Positions 1 to 11,745 of a stretch of DNA of 64,000 nt are shown piece after piece (the first letter of the stretch is position 1; each line of letters starts with the position of its first letter). The translations under genes were made by a program, and so were the position numbers. Below the pieces are notes generated by a model that was not told where the DNA came from, did not search any database, and saw only the letters and a list, made by a program, of their open reading frames with translations. Source of the stretch: Henckelia pumila (lineage: Eukaryota > Streptophyta > Magnoliopsida > Lamiales > Gesneriaceae); contig NC_133120.1 of the NCBI RefSeq assembly GCF_033568475.1, positions 86,384,151-86,448,150 of the forward strand. The letters are read 5' to 3'.

Positions 1-220
1 CATTTTTATATTCTTATATAATAAAATTTACTAATTCATATATATATATATATATTTGGGTATGGGTATGGGGGCGGGAACATGGTCCCCACGGGGATGG
101 AGACGGGGAATCCCCGTTAAAAATTAATGGGGATTGGGGCGAGTATTGTGATCAGATTTGAATTCGGAGACGGGGATGGGGAAGGCATCCCCGTCCCGAC
201 CCGCCCCATTGTCGTTCCTA
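1..220. mobile_element. 3' part of a GC-rich hAT-like MITE (cut by window edge)
   Basis: Bases ~57-220 are runs of G and C (GGGGATGGAGACGGGG, CCCGTCCCGACCCGCCCC) in otherwise AT-rich DNA. The end, CATTGTCGTTCCTA, reads on the other strand as TAGGAACGACAATGGGGCGG, resembling the TAGGG...GGCAATGGGGCGG termini of plant non-autonomous hAT elements. The duplicated segment begins right after it at 221. The left end lies outside the window, so no TSD can be tested. An (AT)n run precedes it. No coding potential is seen. Confidence 0.4.
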
Positions 221-3035
221 GTAATTGGAGTGAAAAAATTTAAAGAGGTAGATATTTAATATTTACTAAATTTTTAGTGATTTCAAAAAATAAAAAAATG
301 GAACACTAGGACCAAACTAAACAAGGTTAAACATAATAAAAAAATTACAAAACCGAGCACTTACATGCAAAAAAAACAAGAAAACTATTAAAAAAAGATA
401 AAAGAGCAAACAGTAATTGAATCGCAAACCTTGTAATTCAATTGAAGAAAAATGAATTATTTGAGGAGACCATGAGCTGGCTGAGGCAGAAATCCAAATC
501 CACTCGGGCTAAAAAATTTCAACGAGGAACTAATAGATCACGAGTAAGATACCTATTAATTATAGTTTCAAAAATATTATCATTTACAAGATCTTCAATA
601 ATTTTTATATGGAACTCGCTAGATTTGAAAATCTTTGAGATTTACGCGGAGGTTCGAGCTCCTTATTAATGGATGTATTCGCGCCGGCCCTCTCGGGTGA
701 TGAATTATTGTCAATTCTTGGCTTAAAAAATAATCAAATATTGTTTCCCTTTCTCTCTCTTGATTTTACATTAAAACAACCAAAAATCATTTTAAATTGA
801 GATTGAATCAAAGTAAATATTAATTTGCGCATTGTCAGAAAAAAATGTATGCAAAGTTTTACCAAATGAAACATCTAGACTTGAAAAACTCACAATCAAG
901 TGTATTGTTTATCCATAGTTCAATTTGTTTTAAGCTTGATAAGCAAAACAAAAAAAAAAAAAAGAAAAAAAAGAAAAACCAGTGTGCTGAGCTATGCAGT
1001 AAACAAAAATATAAGCGAAACTCAATTGTGAGAAAGTAATTTCCGAAAAATAAAAAAACGACATTTCGTAAACATGATATCAAATAAAAGCACGAAGGAA
1101 AATTCAGTATCCAACTTACAATTACCTGAAAAATTTAGGTAGAGAGCGATATATGTCTATACAAGTGAAAACCCCCGTCGAGTTGCAATTTTAAAACCCA
1201 AGGTAAAAGAACGACAAGTAAAATACTATATTTTTCTTTTGGTGATGTCTCCCATCTCTTCAACGGGAGCAAAGTTACTCTGAAAATAAGAGAAAATTTG
1301 TGATTTTTACCAACAACTCAAAAAAAACATTGTGTATTTTCACATTGACCCAAAAAAAGAGGGAAAAAAACCTTTAATTGTTTGGATGTTGCATGCTTTG
1401 TAAAGTACCTTTAGACGACGACAATGGCTGATCAACGAACTCAAATGCTAGATTAACAAAGTCATCGGAGGGCGGAGCGTTGGTTTCTAGAAGAAAAGAG
1501 CTGAGGCGAAGTGGTGATGAACAGCCCAATTTTGGGCATTAATACTGTGCTCATTGATTTTTTATAACTGGGCCTACGTTTTCCATCAAGGCTGAAATTT
1601 TTTGGATCAAAACTAACATATAAATTAAAAAAAAACAATTGGGCCACCCGGGCTACAGCCCAGGTGGCCATATACGTGCCTCCGCCCGCCCTACTCCGAA
1701 TAGTGAATTGGGTGGATCTCGATTCCAAAAACCACCTACGAAGCGAAAAAAGTACTTTTTCTAAAATGTTATATTAATCAGAGAGAGATTCACGATCACA
1801 TGCATAGGAAAATTTAACATATTTGTCCGAAACGACATTAAAGGAACCAAAGAAAACGAAAAAAGATATAATGTATGATAACTCTGAATTCAGGAGCCCA
1901 AGAGTATTTGGGCTTTTCTGAAGACTATTTGGGGTTGATTCCATCACTGGCCCAATTTGTTTTAACTTTGGTGAGAAAGATTTAAATCCTTTATGTTGAG
2001 TTCATTTCATATTGTGTTTGTCTCTAAATTTACGAATAGTGAAATGATTTCTTATGTTTCGATGCACAAAATCCATATTATATGATAATGATCACGTTTG
2101 GATTTCATAGATTTTTTTAAAAAAAGTGTTTTTTTTAGCTCTGATTTTAGGCTTTTGAAAAAGATCTAAATTTGACTTAAAAAATATTTTTTAAGCACTT
2201 ACATGACCATCCAAACACCTTATAAAGTAAAAAAAAACATTTTTTTAAAATATTTTTAGTTATGACTTTTGATACCAAACTGGGTCAATTTATAAGAAAA
2301 TTATGGTGTGGCACTCTAGTTACAAATTCAGTTGTTCAAGTTATTCACAACAATGTTGGAAATTTGGATTGTGTATCCATTTAGAATCGATAAATTATTT
2401 GTGATGAAATTATTTCTCGATTACTAATTAGGGTGAATAAAAAATTAATAAAGTGTTCACAAATAATCGTTTGGATTTTATTGAGTAAAAATATTATATT
2501 TGAATCACCGAATTCAAATTCATAAAATATATAATATATAATTAAGTATAAATAAATGAAAAGAAACGATAAAAGCTTTTCGTGACAGTTTAAATTCAGA
2601 ATTGTGAATTGGTGGTTGAATGACCTCTTCAATGCATGTCATGTACACCTCTTTGTGACAATTAAGAATTGTCAATTTGAATATGAATTTGAATTCGGTG
2701 ATTCAAATTGAAAAACTCATTCAGCCGAATTATTGTATGTAAGGGGTTGTTATACTTGACATGTTTTGAGAATCAACTTTTCATTTAAAGTTTTCAATCT
2801 CTATAAATATAATTCATATGTTTGAATGCGAAAGTTTTTTTTTTCAATTACAAAGTCTTGAATTCCAAACTATATACATTTTCGTGCAAATCATTTTGTT
2901 GCATCGAAATTTGTGTTCTATATTCCGGAAAGTTCAAAAATCATATTCAAAGTTCGTCGAGTTTTGTAATTTGTAGTGCTTCTATTACAAAATGAAATCG
3001 TTGTATCTTGAGATACGATTGTCGTATTCCATAAG
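221..3035. repeat. Copy A of a ~2.8-kb direct duplication
   Basis: This segment matches 3228-6567 almost throughout, from GTAATTGGAGTG to GTATTCCATAAG. The two copies differ by scattered substitutions, small indels and a few insertions. No protein family was recognised. Near its 3' end a TATA-like box (CTATAAATATAATTC, ~2802) follows a conserved stretch, so it could be a promoter-bearing or LTR-like segment. Copy A has ~70 bp near 1615-1685 (ATTGGGCCACCCGGGC and neighbours) that copy B lacks. 192 bp of unrelated sequence (3036-3227) separates the copies, which argues against a simple LTR pair. Confidence 0.75.
2093..2220. mobile_element. Small foldback (Tourist-like) relic in copy A
   Basis: The stretch begins CACGTTTGGATTT and ends GACCATCCAAACACCT, so the ends are imperfect inverted repeats. 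The middle is A/T-rich and partly self-complementary. The orthologous stretch in copy B (5589-5721) is also present, so it predates the duplication. No clear target duplication is seen. Assignment to Tourist/Harbinger rests only on the GTTTGG-type terminus. Confidence 0.3.
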
Positions 3036-4667
3036 ATGAATCGATATTCCCAAAATCAATCCTAAATCTCAACCTTGCTGCTGAACTTTAACGTTAGAAG
3101 GGAAAAAAGAGCAAATTACCTCTAAATTGACAAAATAATAACAGACAGAAAACAAAACGAACTTCATTGTTCTCTTTCGGTTTATACCATATAGATGCAA
3201 AACGCGGATAGGGTAACTAAATTACATGTAATTGGAGTGGAAAAAATTTAAAGAGGTGGATATATAATATTCACTAAACTTTTAGTGATTTAGAAAAATA
3301 GAAAAATGAAACACTAGGACAAAACTAAACAAGGTTAAACAGAATAAAAAAAACAAAAAAATTACAAAATCGAGCACTTTCATGCAAAAAAAAAACTCTT
3401 AACAAAGATAACAAAGCAAACATTAATCGAATCGCAAACCTTGTAATTCAATTGAAGAAAAAGGAATTATTTGGGTAGACAGCTGGCGGAGGCAGGAATC
3501 AAAATCCACTCGGGCTAAAAAAATTCAGCGAGAAACTAATAGATCACGAGTAAGATACCTATTCATTGTAGTTTCAAAAGTATTCTCATTTACAAGGTCT
3601 TCAATAATTTTTATATGGAGCTTGCAAGATTTGAAAACCTTTGAGATTTACACGGATGTCCGAGCTCCTTATTAATGGATGTATTCGTGTCGGCCTCGTC
3701 GGATGATGAATGATTGTCAATTATTGGCTTAAAAAAGAATCAAATATTGTTTCCTTTTTTTCTCTTGATTTGACATTAAAATAACCAAAAATCATTTTAA
3801 ATTGAGAATGAATCAAAGTAAATATTAATTTGCGCATTGCCTGAAAAAAATATGTGCAAAGTTTTACAAAATGAAACATCTAGACTTGAAAAACCCACAA
3901 TTGAGGGTATTGATTATCCAAAGTTCAGTTTTTTTTAAGCATGATAAGCAAAAAAAAAAAGAAAAAAGAAAAAAGAAAGAAAAATCACTGTGCTGAGCTA
4001 TTTAATAAACAAAAATATAGGCGAAATTCAATTGTGAGAAAGTAATTCCCAAAAAATAAAGAAACGATATTTCGTAAATATGATATCAAATAGAAGCACG
4101 AAGAAAAATTCAGTATCCAACTTTCAATTATCAGAAAATTTTAAATAGAGAGTGATATATGTCTGTACAAGTGAAACCCCCGTCGAGTTGCAATTTTGAA
4201 ACCCATGGTAAAAGAATAACAAGTAAAATAATATATTTTTCTTTTGGTGATGTCTCATATCTCTTCAACGTGAGCAAAATTACTTTGTAAATAAGAGAAA
4301 ATTTGTGAATTTTACCAACAACTCAAAAAAAAAAAACATTGTGTCTTTTAAAATTGACCCAAAAAAAGAGGGAAAAAAAAACCTTTAATTGCTTGGATTT
4401 TGCATGCATTGTAAAGTACCTTTAGACGGCGACAATGACTTATCAACGAACTCAAATGATAGAGTAACAAAGTCATCGGAGGGCGGAGCGTTGGTTTCTA
4501 GAAGAAAAGGGCTGAGGCGAAGTGGTGATGAACAACCCAATTTTGGGCATTAATACTCGGCTCATTGATTTTTTATAACTGGGCCTAAGTTTTTCATCAG
4601 GGCTGAAATTTTTTGGATCAAACCCGCCCTTCTCCGAATAGTGAATTGGGTGGATCTCGATTACGCT

Positions 4668-4772
4668 GGTGTTTGAGAGAGTTTCTAAGAAGCACTTCTC
4701 AGCTTTTCTTTCACAAAATTTCACAAAATAATAAATTTTGTAAAAAAAAAGCTAGAAGCTCTTTCAAACACC
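4668..4772. mobile_element. 105-bp foldback MITE (Tourist-like)
   Basis: Ends GGTGTTTGAGAGAG and CTCTTTCAAACACC are inverted repeats. The interior repeats AAGCACTTCTCAGCTTTT and AAAAGCTAGAAGCTC in opposite orientation, so the whole element can fold back. It is absent from copy A (~1724) and resembles the element at 44679-44803, so the two are likely one family. No clear TSD is visible here. Confidence 0.55.
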
Positions 4773-4884
4773 ACCTACGAAGCGAAAAAAAATACTTTTT
4801 CTAAAATGTTATATTAATCAAAGGAAGATTCACGATCACATGCATAGGGAAGTTTAACCTACTTGTCCGAAACGACACTAAGGG

Positions 4885-5331
4885 TAGGGGTGTTCATGGT
4901 TTGGTTAACCGCCCGAACTGAGCCGAAACCAAAAATTCAGTTTGAACCAAAAACCGAACCGAAAATTCGGTTCGGTTTTCGGATTTTTGGATTTTCGGTT
5001 CGGTTCGGTTCGGTTCGTTTCGGTTTTTTTCGGTCGGTTCACCGAACCGAACCAAAAACTGATTTTTTTGAATATTTAATTATTTTTTAATATTTTAATT
5101 AATATTTTTATTTGTTTTTATTAATAAATAAATATAAAATAAATAAAATAATTTAAAAATATATAAATTCGGTTAAACCGAAAACCGAACCGAAAAACCA
5201 AAAAAATTTTGGTTTTTAACCGAACCGAACCGTTAAATTTGGTTCGGTTTTCGGTTCGGATTTTCGGTGAATTTCGGTTCGGTTAACCGAAATTTCGGTT
5301 CGGTTCGGTTCGGACTGAATGAACACCCCTA
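4885..5331. mobile_element. 447-bp hAT-type MITE with empty site in copy A
   Basis: Perfect 12-bp terminal inverted repeats TAGGGGTGTTCA / TGAACACCCCTA enclose CGGTTCGGTTCGG-type repeats and an AT-rich centre. The flanks are ACTAAGGG (4877-4884) and ATTAAGGG (5332-5339), an 8-bp TSD with one mismatch, as expected for hAT. Copy A has the uninterrupted site (ACATTAAAGGAACC, ~1835). It is non-autonomous, since no transposase is encoded. Confidence 0.85.
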
Positions 5332-5588
5332 ATTAAGGGAACCAAAGCAAACGAAAAAAGATAGAATGTATGATAACTATGAATCTAGGAGCGCAATAGT
5401 ATTTGAGCTTTTCTGAAGACTATTTGGGTTTGAGTCCATCACTGGCCCAATTTGTTTTAACTTTGGTGATAAATATTTAAATCATTTATGTCGAGTTCAT
5501 TTCATATTGTGTTTGTCTTGAAATTTACGAATAATGAAATGATATTTTATTATTTTCGATGACAAAATCCATATTATATGATAATGAG

Positions 5589-5721
5589 CACGTTTGGATT
5601 TTATAGACTTTTTTTTTAAAAAAAATGTTTTTTTGAACTCTTATTTTAGGCTTTTGAAAAAAACTCTAAATTTGACTTAAAAAACATTTTTTTAAGCACT
5701 TACATGACCATCCAAACACCT
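5589..5721. mobile_element. Small foldback relic in copy B
   Basis: Copy B counterpart of the foldback stretch at 2093-2220, again bounded by CACGTTTGGATTT and CCATCCAAACACC with poly-A/T interior. Indels in the homopolymers are the main differences between the two. Confidence 0.3.
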
Positions 5722-6708
5722 TATAAAGTAAAAAAAACATTTTTTTTAAAAAATATTTTCCAGGTATGACTTTTGATACTAAACTGGGTCAATTTCTAAG
5801 AAAATTATGGTGTGGCACTCTAGTTACAAATTCAGTTGTTCAAACTATTCACAACAATGTTGGAAATTTGGGTTGTGTACCCATTTAGAATCGATAAAAT
5901 ATTTGTGATGAAATTATTTCTCGATTACCAATTAGGGTGAATGAGAAATTAATAAAGTGTTCACAAATAATCGTTTGGATTTTATCGAGTAAAAATATTG
6001 AATATAAAAATATTATATTTGAATCATCGAATTCAAATTCATATAATATATATATTATATAATTAAGTAGAAAGAAATGAAAAGAAAAGGTAAAAGCTTT
6101 TCCTGGAAGTTTAAATTTAAAATTGTGAATTGATGGTTGAATGACACCCTTTAATGCATGCCATGTGCACCTCTTTGTGACAATTAAGAATTATTAATTT
6201 GAATATGAATTTGAATTCGGTGATTCAAATTGGAAAACTCATTCAGCCGAATTTTTGTATTTGAGGGGTAGTTATGCTTGACATCTTTTGAGAATCACCT
6301 TTTCATTTGAGTTTTCAATCTCTACAAATAGAACTCATTTGTTTGAATGCAAAAATTTTGTTTTGTTTTTTTTTTTTTCAATTACAAAGTCTTGAATTCC
6401 AAACTATATACATTTTCGTGCAAATCATTTTGTTGCATCGAAATTTTTTTCTACATTCCGGAAAGTTCAAAAAGTATATTCAAAGTCGTCGAGTTTTGTA
6501 ATTTGGAGTGCTCCTATTACAAGACGAAGTCGTTGTATATTGGGAAACGATTGCCGTATTCCATAAGCACCGTGTTTGGGGAAAATTCGTATTAAGGACA
6601 TAGAGTTTAACTCTAGCTTCGACTAAAAATTTCAGATCAAATTTTTGTTCTTGCCTCAAGTCGTGTCCCGACATTTGTCAAGACAACAATCGAAAAATCT
6701 TCTCAGAT

Positions 6709-6954
6709 TTGTACAGTACTCTAGAACCAACAAACAATGCATTGCAAACTCCAGAAGATCCAATCTTGGAACAGATCAGATTGGAGTGTGATTCTCGGAA
6801 TGAAAATAAGGTTAAATATTGTCCACGTTCGGCTAATGAGATGACTCATACTCTTGCGCAAATGGCACTCGATGCAAACAAGAATATGGTTTTTTGTGAT
6901 TCTATTCCACTAATTTTGGATGTATTTGCGCAAATTGATAATGTAATTGGGTGA
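6709..6954 (+). pseudogene. RNase H-like (RVT_3) domain relic
   Basis: About 80 codons are open and end at TGA (6952-6954). The peptide contains KVKYCPRSANEMTHTLAQMA, which matches the C-terminal signature of the plant RVT_3 RNase H-like domain (usually ...PRSxNxxAHxLAxxA), found in LINE-type polyproteins and their domesticated relatives. Upstream catalytic acidic residues are not present, so this is only the domain's last third. The MULE target site (6954-6962) overlaps its stop codon, so the MULE landed at the end of this relic. It is not likely functional. Confidence 0.5.
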
Positions 6955-6962
6955 TGTTTAAT
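6954..6962. repeat. 9-bp target-site duplication, left copy (MULE)
   Basis: ATGTTTAAT lies immediately before the left MULE terminus and is repeated exactly at 30808-30816 after the right terminus. Nine base pairs is the usual Mutator TSD length. Confidence 0.9.
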
Positions 6963-7191
6963 GGGGAAAGTCTCGATAAATCCCCATTAGGAATCTCAAA
7001 TGATTCCTCAGTCCCTGTGTAAGAGTTTATGTGTTCTAGCTCCCTGACAAATGCCTACAATATGTTTGAGATCCCTATTCATGACCAATTGACAAAACTA
7101 CCCCCAATTTCTTTGATAACCCCACAATACCCTTTCTTCATTTTTAAAATACTTAATATTATCAGAGTCAGACAATTATTTCCCTCCTTCA
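6963..7191. repeat. Left MULE terminal inverted repeat
   Basis: About 229 bp align with the reverse complement of 30549-30807. Conserved blocks include AAAGTCTCGATAAA, CCTGACAAATG, CAATATGTTTGAG, ACTACCCCCAATTT, GATAACCCCACAAT and ATTTCCCTCC. Short ORFs in it are by-products of the TIR. Confidence 0.85.
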
Positions 7192-7945
7192 TCAACCAAT
7201 TCTTCTTCGACGATAAAAAGAACTGATCTTTAGCGACAATCTGCTTAGTCTTGATGATGGCACCGATGACGATGAGAGGCAAACATTCGAAAGAAAAGTC
7301 AGGTTCAGGCACTGGTAAAGTGAGGAAGGAAAAAAATCGCCAAATATGATGATGAAGAAGAAGAAGAAATCCGAAACAGGTTAAACATGTATTCTATTAT
7401 TGAAATCAACCACAATCTATTATTTTTCGCGAGTAACCCACAATTTAATCATTTTGATGAATAATTTTGGTCTCAATTAATTTTTAAAATCTTTTCTAGT
7501 TTCGTTTTGTCCCAATTTTTTAGGGTTTTGTTGTCAAGTGTGTTGGTACTTTTATTTTTTGCATAATTTGTTATGTTTTGATTGATATTTTTGTCGAAAA
7601 ATTGAAATGATTATTCTGAATTTCGTATTTATTTGTTACAATTCTTCATGATATATATTTTATCCCCAATTGTTAGGGTTTTGTTCTTGAAGATTTTTGT
7701 TAAAGTATATCTTGGTTTAGAACATCAATCTTTGTCAATGAATGACATTTTGTTATGAAATTTGACGGTTTTGTTGTTGTGAATTTACATTGGACAGTTT
7801 TATATAGCTAATTCGACAAATGACTAGTTTTTGGAAATATATTGTAAATTGTTCCCAAATATGATTGGGTTGTTCTTGACCATTCCATATTTTATTATTT
7901 GATTTGATAATGATAATATTTTGTACAAATTTTTAAATATTAGAA
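7192..7945. other. Probable 5' region of the Ulp1-like gene
   Basis: A lysine-rich start (ATG at 7272, MRGKHSKEKSGSG...) runs into a stop near 7350. A possible 5' intron could join CGAAACAG at ~7378 to AATATTAG at ~7944, just before the ATG at 7946. Otherwise the stretch is AT-rich with no further signal. The splice proposal is inference from GT/AG positions only. Confidence 0.3.
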
Positions 7946-10235
7946 ATGGCCGATGAAGAGGAAATAAATGATGATGTTGAGTTGATGAATAGTGGAAAGG
8001 TAATATTTACACGATGTTCCCCTGCTTATTGTAAAAAAATCATGGAAGAGTTGAAGCCGATTGTAGGGAACAAACAACTCAGTAGGATAAAGAATACTCC
8101 AGTTGGTAAATGGATAGACATGTCAGTTCTTCCTGTGAGTAGTGGCAGAGTAGACTATCTCTTTAAAAGATTTGATAGCCCTTCGTGCTTTTTCATTGTT
8201 GGTGGTGATATTTCCATTCCTTTCACGTCAAGAGACTTCTCCATCGTGCTTGGTTTGCATCAGAGAGGTCAACAAGTTGATTTGGACTCAAGCTTGAATC
8301 AAGCTTCCTGTCTCGACACTTCGAAATAAAAATAAGCAACACTCACAGGATTGTTATAAAAAAGAAGCTTGTTTCACTTGCGAGTAGTAATGTCGAAGCT
8401 GACATTGATGATTTTGTTCGGATGTTTATTTTGTTTCTATTCAATTGTGTAATATTCTCCACCGGTAATTATATTACTCCTGGTTTTATTTTTTCTTATA
8501 TGGATGATCTGAGCACATTTTTTAAGTTTTCTTGGGGAGATGCTGCATTTCGGTTTCTTTACCGAGAATTAGATAATCAAGGAAGCAAACTTTACTTGGA
8601 TGGTTGCACAGTTGGATTGATGGTGAGTATTAAGTTCTATCAGTTATTATGCTATTAATTTTTTGAATTTGTTTAAATATATAAGTTTTTGAATTTGTTT
8701 AAATATATAATTTTTGGCTTAGGCTTGGTTTTACGAGAGAGTGTCATCATTAGGTGTACCACGTGGTGTTCATATCTTTCCTCGTTTGTTTCGTTTTGGA
8801 AAAAGCAAGATCCATTTGGATGCTGTCAAAGCTGAATCGGTTTTTGATTCCATATCTTCAACCAAGGTATCTTTCATATTACTTATCCTATTTTGAATGT
8901 AGGAGCATTAATATATATATTTATTTTTGGATTAGGTTTTGTCAATATATCCCTTTCCAGAGGAGGAAATGTTATTGGACAACAAGATAATTCTAGTAGC
9001 ATCCTATATTTGATATTTTTAGAAATAAAAAATCATTCTGTATTATAATTTGTTTATTATTGTAGTTGGTGCTGCCGGTTTTGAAGGAACAAGGAGGCAG
9101 TCCAAATAATTGTGAACTCGACAAAACGGTGAAGAAACAAATGGCTGAGATAAAAATGTTGAAAAATATTTGTGCACAGTTGAAACGTGAAAGAGTTGAA
9201 GCGAAGAGGAAGCTGTTTGATGTGAAAGAAAATGTAGTGTTGGAGAAGAAAGTTGCTCAAAATCGCAAAGGAAAGGATGTTGTAGTTGACAATGATCCGA
9301 GTTCTGATGACGGTGTTGATGGGGCCGATAAGATAATTGAAGAAGAAGAGTTGATTTTGAGACATGACCAAGGTGGTAATTTTTTTGATTTTTTTGATGT
9401 GCCTACCCATAATTCTGTTGATTACTCGTTGAAGGAAAAAAGGGCAGATGATGACCAAATGGTTACGAGCAAAAGTGTTGGTTTATCTGAAAATGTGAAT
9501 GCAGAAAGTGAGGTTGTTCAGAAATTGGTTGAGAGCAAAATTCCAGATATTTGTGAATTTAAGAAGGGTGAAGATGTATGTGCTGATGGATTGGATAAGG
9601 GAAAGAGTGTGGCTTGTGTCGAATTTGAGATGAAAGAAAGTATAGGTGTTGATGACTTGGGGGATGAAAAATGTGTTGTTGGTGCTGAGCTTGAGAGGGA
9701 TAAAAATGAAGAAAGTGGTTACATGGAAATGGAAAAAAGCAAAGCCGATGGAGAGAATTCTCTTAACGAATCATGTGACGGTAGTAGTGAAGATCTGAAT
9801 GAGATTGATAAGTTGTTGGATAATATTGTAACAAAAGTGGTTAAAGAGAATAATGTTTCTACGGGTGATATTTCAACCAATGTGGTTGAAAGTCGTATTG
9901 ATAAGAATACTTCAGACAAAAGTGGTGGGCTGGACGATACTGACGATAATTCTGAGAAGGTTGAGAAAGTCATTAATTTCCAATATTCTATTGTCGATAA
10001 TGTCAGAACGAGGGGTGATCGGGTAAAGAAAAGAAAATAGTCAATGTTCGTGACTCCACCCAGTACCACGCCAAAGAGGAAGGGCAGAAAAAAGGTGTGA
10101 CTTTGATAGGAACCTAATTTAACCTTGATTATTTGATATTGAAGTCCTATATTTTAATTCTTGGAAATCTTTATTGTTTTTTACCATCTTTGTGTATTCT
10201 GGCGTAGGCAAATAAAATAATTGATGTTGAGGAGC
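7946..10235 (+). pseudogene. Ulp1-like MULE gene, N-terminal domain and acidic linker (decayed)
   Basis: The first exon (7946-~8310) encodes a domain with TPVGKWIDMS and IPFTSRDFSIVLGL, the signature of the N-terminal region of plant Ulp1-type proteins carried by MULEs. The reading frame shifts near 8310, then continues as ITPGFIFSYMDDL to a donor at 8622. Exons follow at 8723-8866 (AWFYERVSSLGVPRG) and from 8936. A long open block (9066-10040) encodes a charged, low-complexity linker rich in Glu, Asp, Lys and Ser with a short coiled-coil start. It ends at TAG followed by a basic TPKRKGRKK stretch. A last short exon begins after TGGCGTAG (~10205) and is cut by the solo LTR at 10236. The frameshift and stops make it a pseudogene. 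Its role in the MULE is unknown. Confidence 0.7.
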
Positions 10236-11745
10236 TGTAGTAGCCCGGTTCCATTTTACGAGATTAAGTGATTTTAAACATGTTAGAAAATGACATATAA
10301 TTTTTAAAAGTGTCAAAACATGTTTAAGGAGTCCTTATTTGGTTAAAATAAGTGGAAAATCAAATCTGGAATGTCCGAAAATGGTGGGATAGGTCCCGGG
10401 GGTCCCGGAGGACCAAAACCAGTTCGGAAGCATGAGAAACAGTTCGGAGCTACCGGGCAGATCGGAGCTTCCGATCCGAGAACGGAGCTTCCGATCCGAG
10501 AACGGAGATTCCGATCTCAACCAGAAACAGGTGTCAAGGAGATTGAAACACGTGGCTAGATGTAGGAGATTGGAGCTTCCGATCTCGGCCGTCCAAAACG
10601 TGGCAAACATGCACCGATCGGAGCTTCCGATCAGGATATTGGAGCTTCCGATCGTGACCTATAAATAGGGGTCCGAATCCCTCATTTTTAAGTGCAATTT
10701 TCCCTCTCCTCTCCCAGTAATTGATCTATTTAAGGGCTTCAGGACTCTTTCTTTAAGAGTTGGAGTAGGAAATAGTTTATTTTATAGCGGACAGTGTCCG
10801 CAGTAGCAGCCAGGCGGCGAAGCTCTGGCGAGGCGTCTAGGAGTCGTAGCTAGGCTATGCCCAGGCTCTGGGGCATGCGACATCAGCGGGCTAACGACGA
10901 ACGAAGGTATGGCTTTGGTTCCCTATGGTAAATAGGGAGTAGGCTATAGTTTAATTAAGGCTTTTAGAGCCTAGTAGGTTTGGCATGCTAGGTAATGCAT
11001 GGTTATTTATGCTGTAGTGCTGTATGGTAGGCTTGGACCTAGAGGGGGAGCTTCTAGGATCTGCCTTAGTAAGGTACAGAAGTATTATTCGAGATATTCA
11101 GATTGAGTATGCATGTATTATGTGTTTGCATGGATTATGTGATTGTATGTTTTATATGCCTTTATATACAACATGTCATGACTGTATGTTTCATACATGA
11201 GCATATTGAGCTTTTACCTTAGAGGTATCCTGTAGTAGGGCGCTCACCCTACGAGTTTATGGATGGTTAGATACGTAAGTCTTGTGTCAGGTCACCTTTA
11301 TGGTTGGACACATGTACTAGTATCAGGTCAACATTATCCACTGGGTATATGAGCCACCTCCTGATGCGACGGCGCAACGTGCTATATACCCTTGGCCCGG
11401 TCTATGAGCTTGTTTCTTGACCTGAGAGTCTTGGTACCCAGTTCACTTGCATGCATGCACACATAACACTGTATACTCATACTCTCGTACTGAGCATGTT
11501 AGGCTCACTTTCGGTTATTTTCTGTTGGCTGGATGCCCTATTCCATGGGGCAGATGTAGGTAGTTCTCCCGGAGACAGAGAGGTTAGGTGGTGACCAAGG
11601 CTGGATAGCGGGGTTGGCCACTAGGTTTTGCTTACCTGGTATTTGACTTACTTTAATTTCGCAGTTTCTCTGATTAAGATTATTTTATTAATTAATTGCA
11701 TGCTTAAGTTCTGATTAGTAGGTGATCACAGTGCAGGTCACTACA
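10236..11745. mobile_element. Solo LTR (1,510 bp) inserted in the Ulp1-like gene
   Basis: It begins TGTAGTAGCCCGG and ends GGTCACTACA, so TGTAGT/ACTACA are terminal inverted repeats. GGAGC flanks it at 10231-10235 and 11746-11750, a 5-bp TSD. There is no internal domain, PBS or second LTR, so it is a recombination-derived solo LTR. Ignoring the insert and one TSD, the gene frame reads IIDVEE then LPDNDLSKAW. The strand is probably plus, judged from the TATA box. The lineage is not certain (Ty3/gypsy likely). Confidence 0.88.
10465..10668 (+). promoter_or_regulatory. Six GAGCTTCCGATC motifs upstream of a TATA box in the solo LTR
   Basis: GAGCTTCCGATC occurs at 10465, 10485, 10573, 10621 and 10642, with a one-base variant at 10505. 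The last copy is followed 6 bp later by TATAAATA (10660-10667). The layout looks like an upstream activating cluster plus core promoter. Binding factors are unknown. Confidence 0.45.

Larger units (their letters stand above)
3228..6567. repeat. Copy B of the ~2.8-kb direct duplication
   Basis: Direct repeat of 221-3035, starting GTAATTGGAGTGG and ending GCCGTATTCCATAAG. It is longer because it carries the MITE at 4885-5331 and the foldback element at 4668-4772. Its TATA-like box has decayed (CTACAAATAGAACTC, ~6322). Downstream it runs into unique sequence and the RVT_3 relic, unlike copy A, so the duplication breakpoint lies at ~6567. Confidence 0.75.

Noticed and set aside
859-1083. Phe-rich ORF on the minus strand
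   Set aside because: It is a translation of a poly-A run and not conserved in the duplicated copy.
1462-1728. 88-codon minus-strand ORF, partly shared with 4473-4724
   Set aside because: The reading frames differ between the duplicated copies by indels and there is no family signature.
221-6567. LTR pair of an unknown retrotransposon
   Set aside because: Only 192 bp lie between the copies, with no PBS, polypurine tract or TSD visible, so it is reported as a duplication.
7029-7312. ORFs in the left TIR and their mirror at 30454-30770
   Set aside because: They are mirror images in the terminal inverted repeats with no protein signature.
10371-10668. Overlapping ORFs on both strands in the solo LTR
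   Set aside because: They come from the repeated GAGCTTCCGATC motif, which keeps several frames open.
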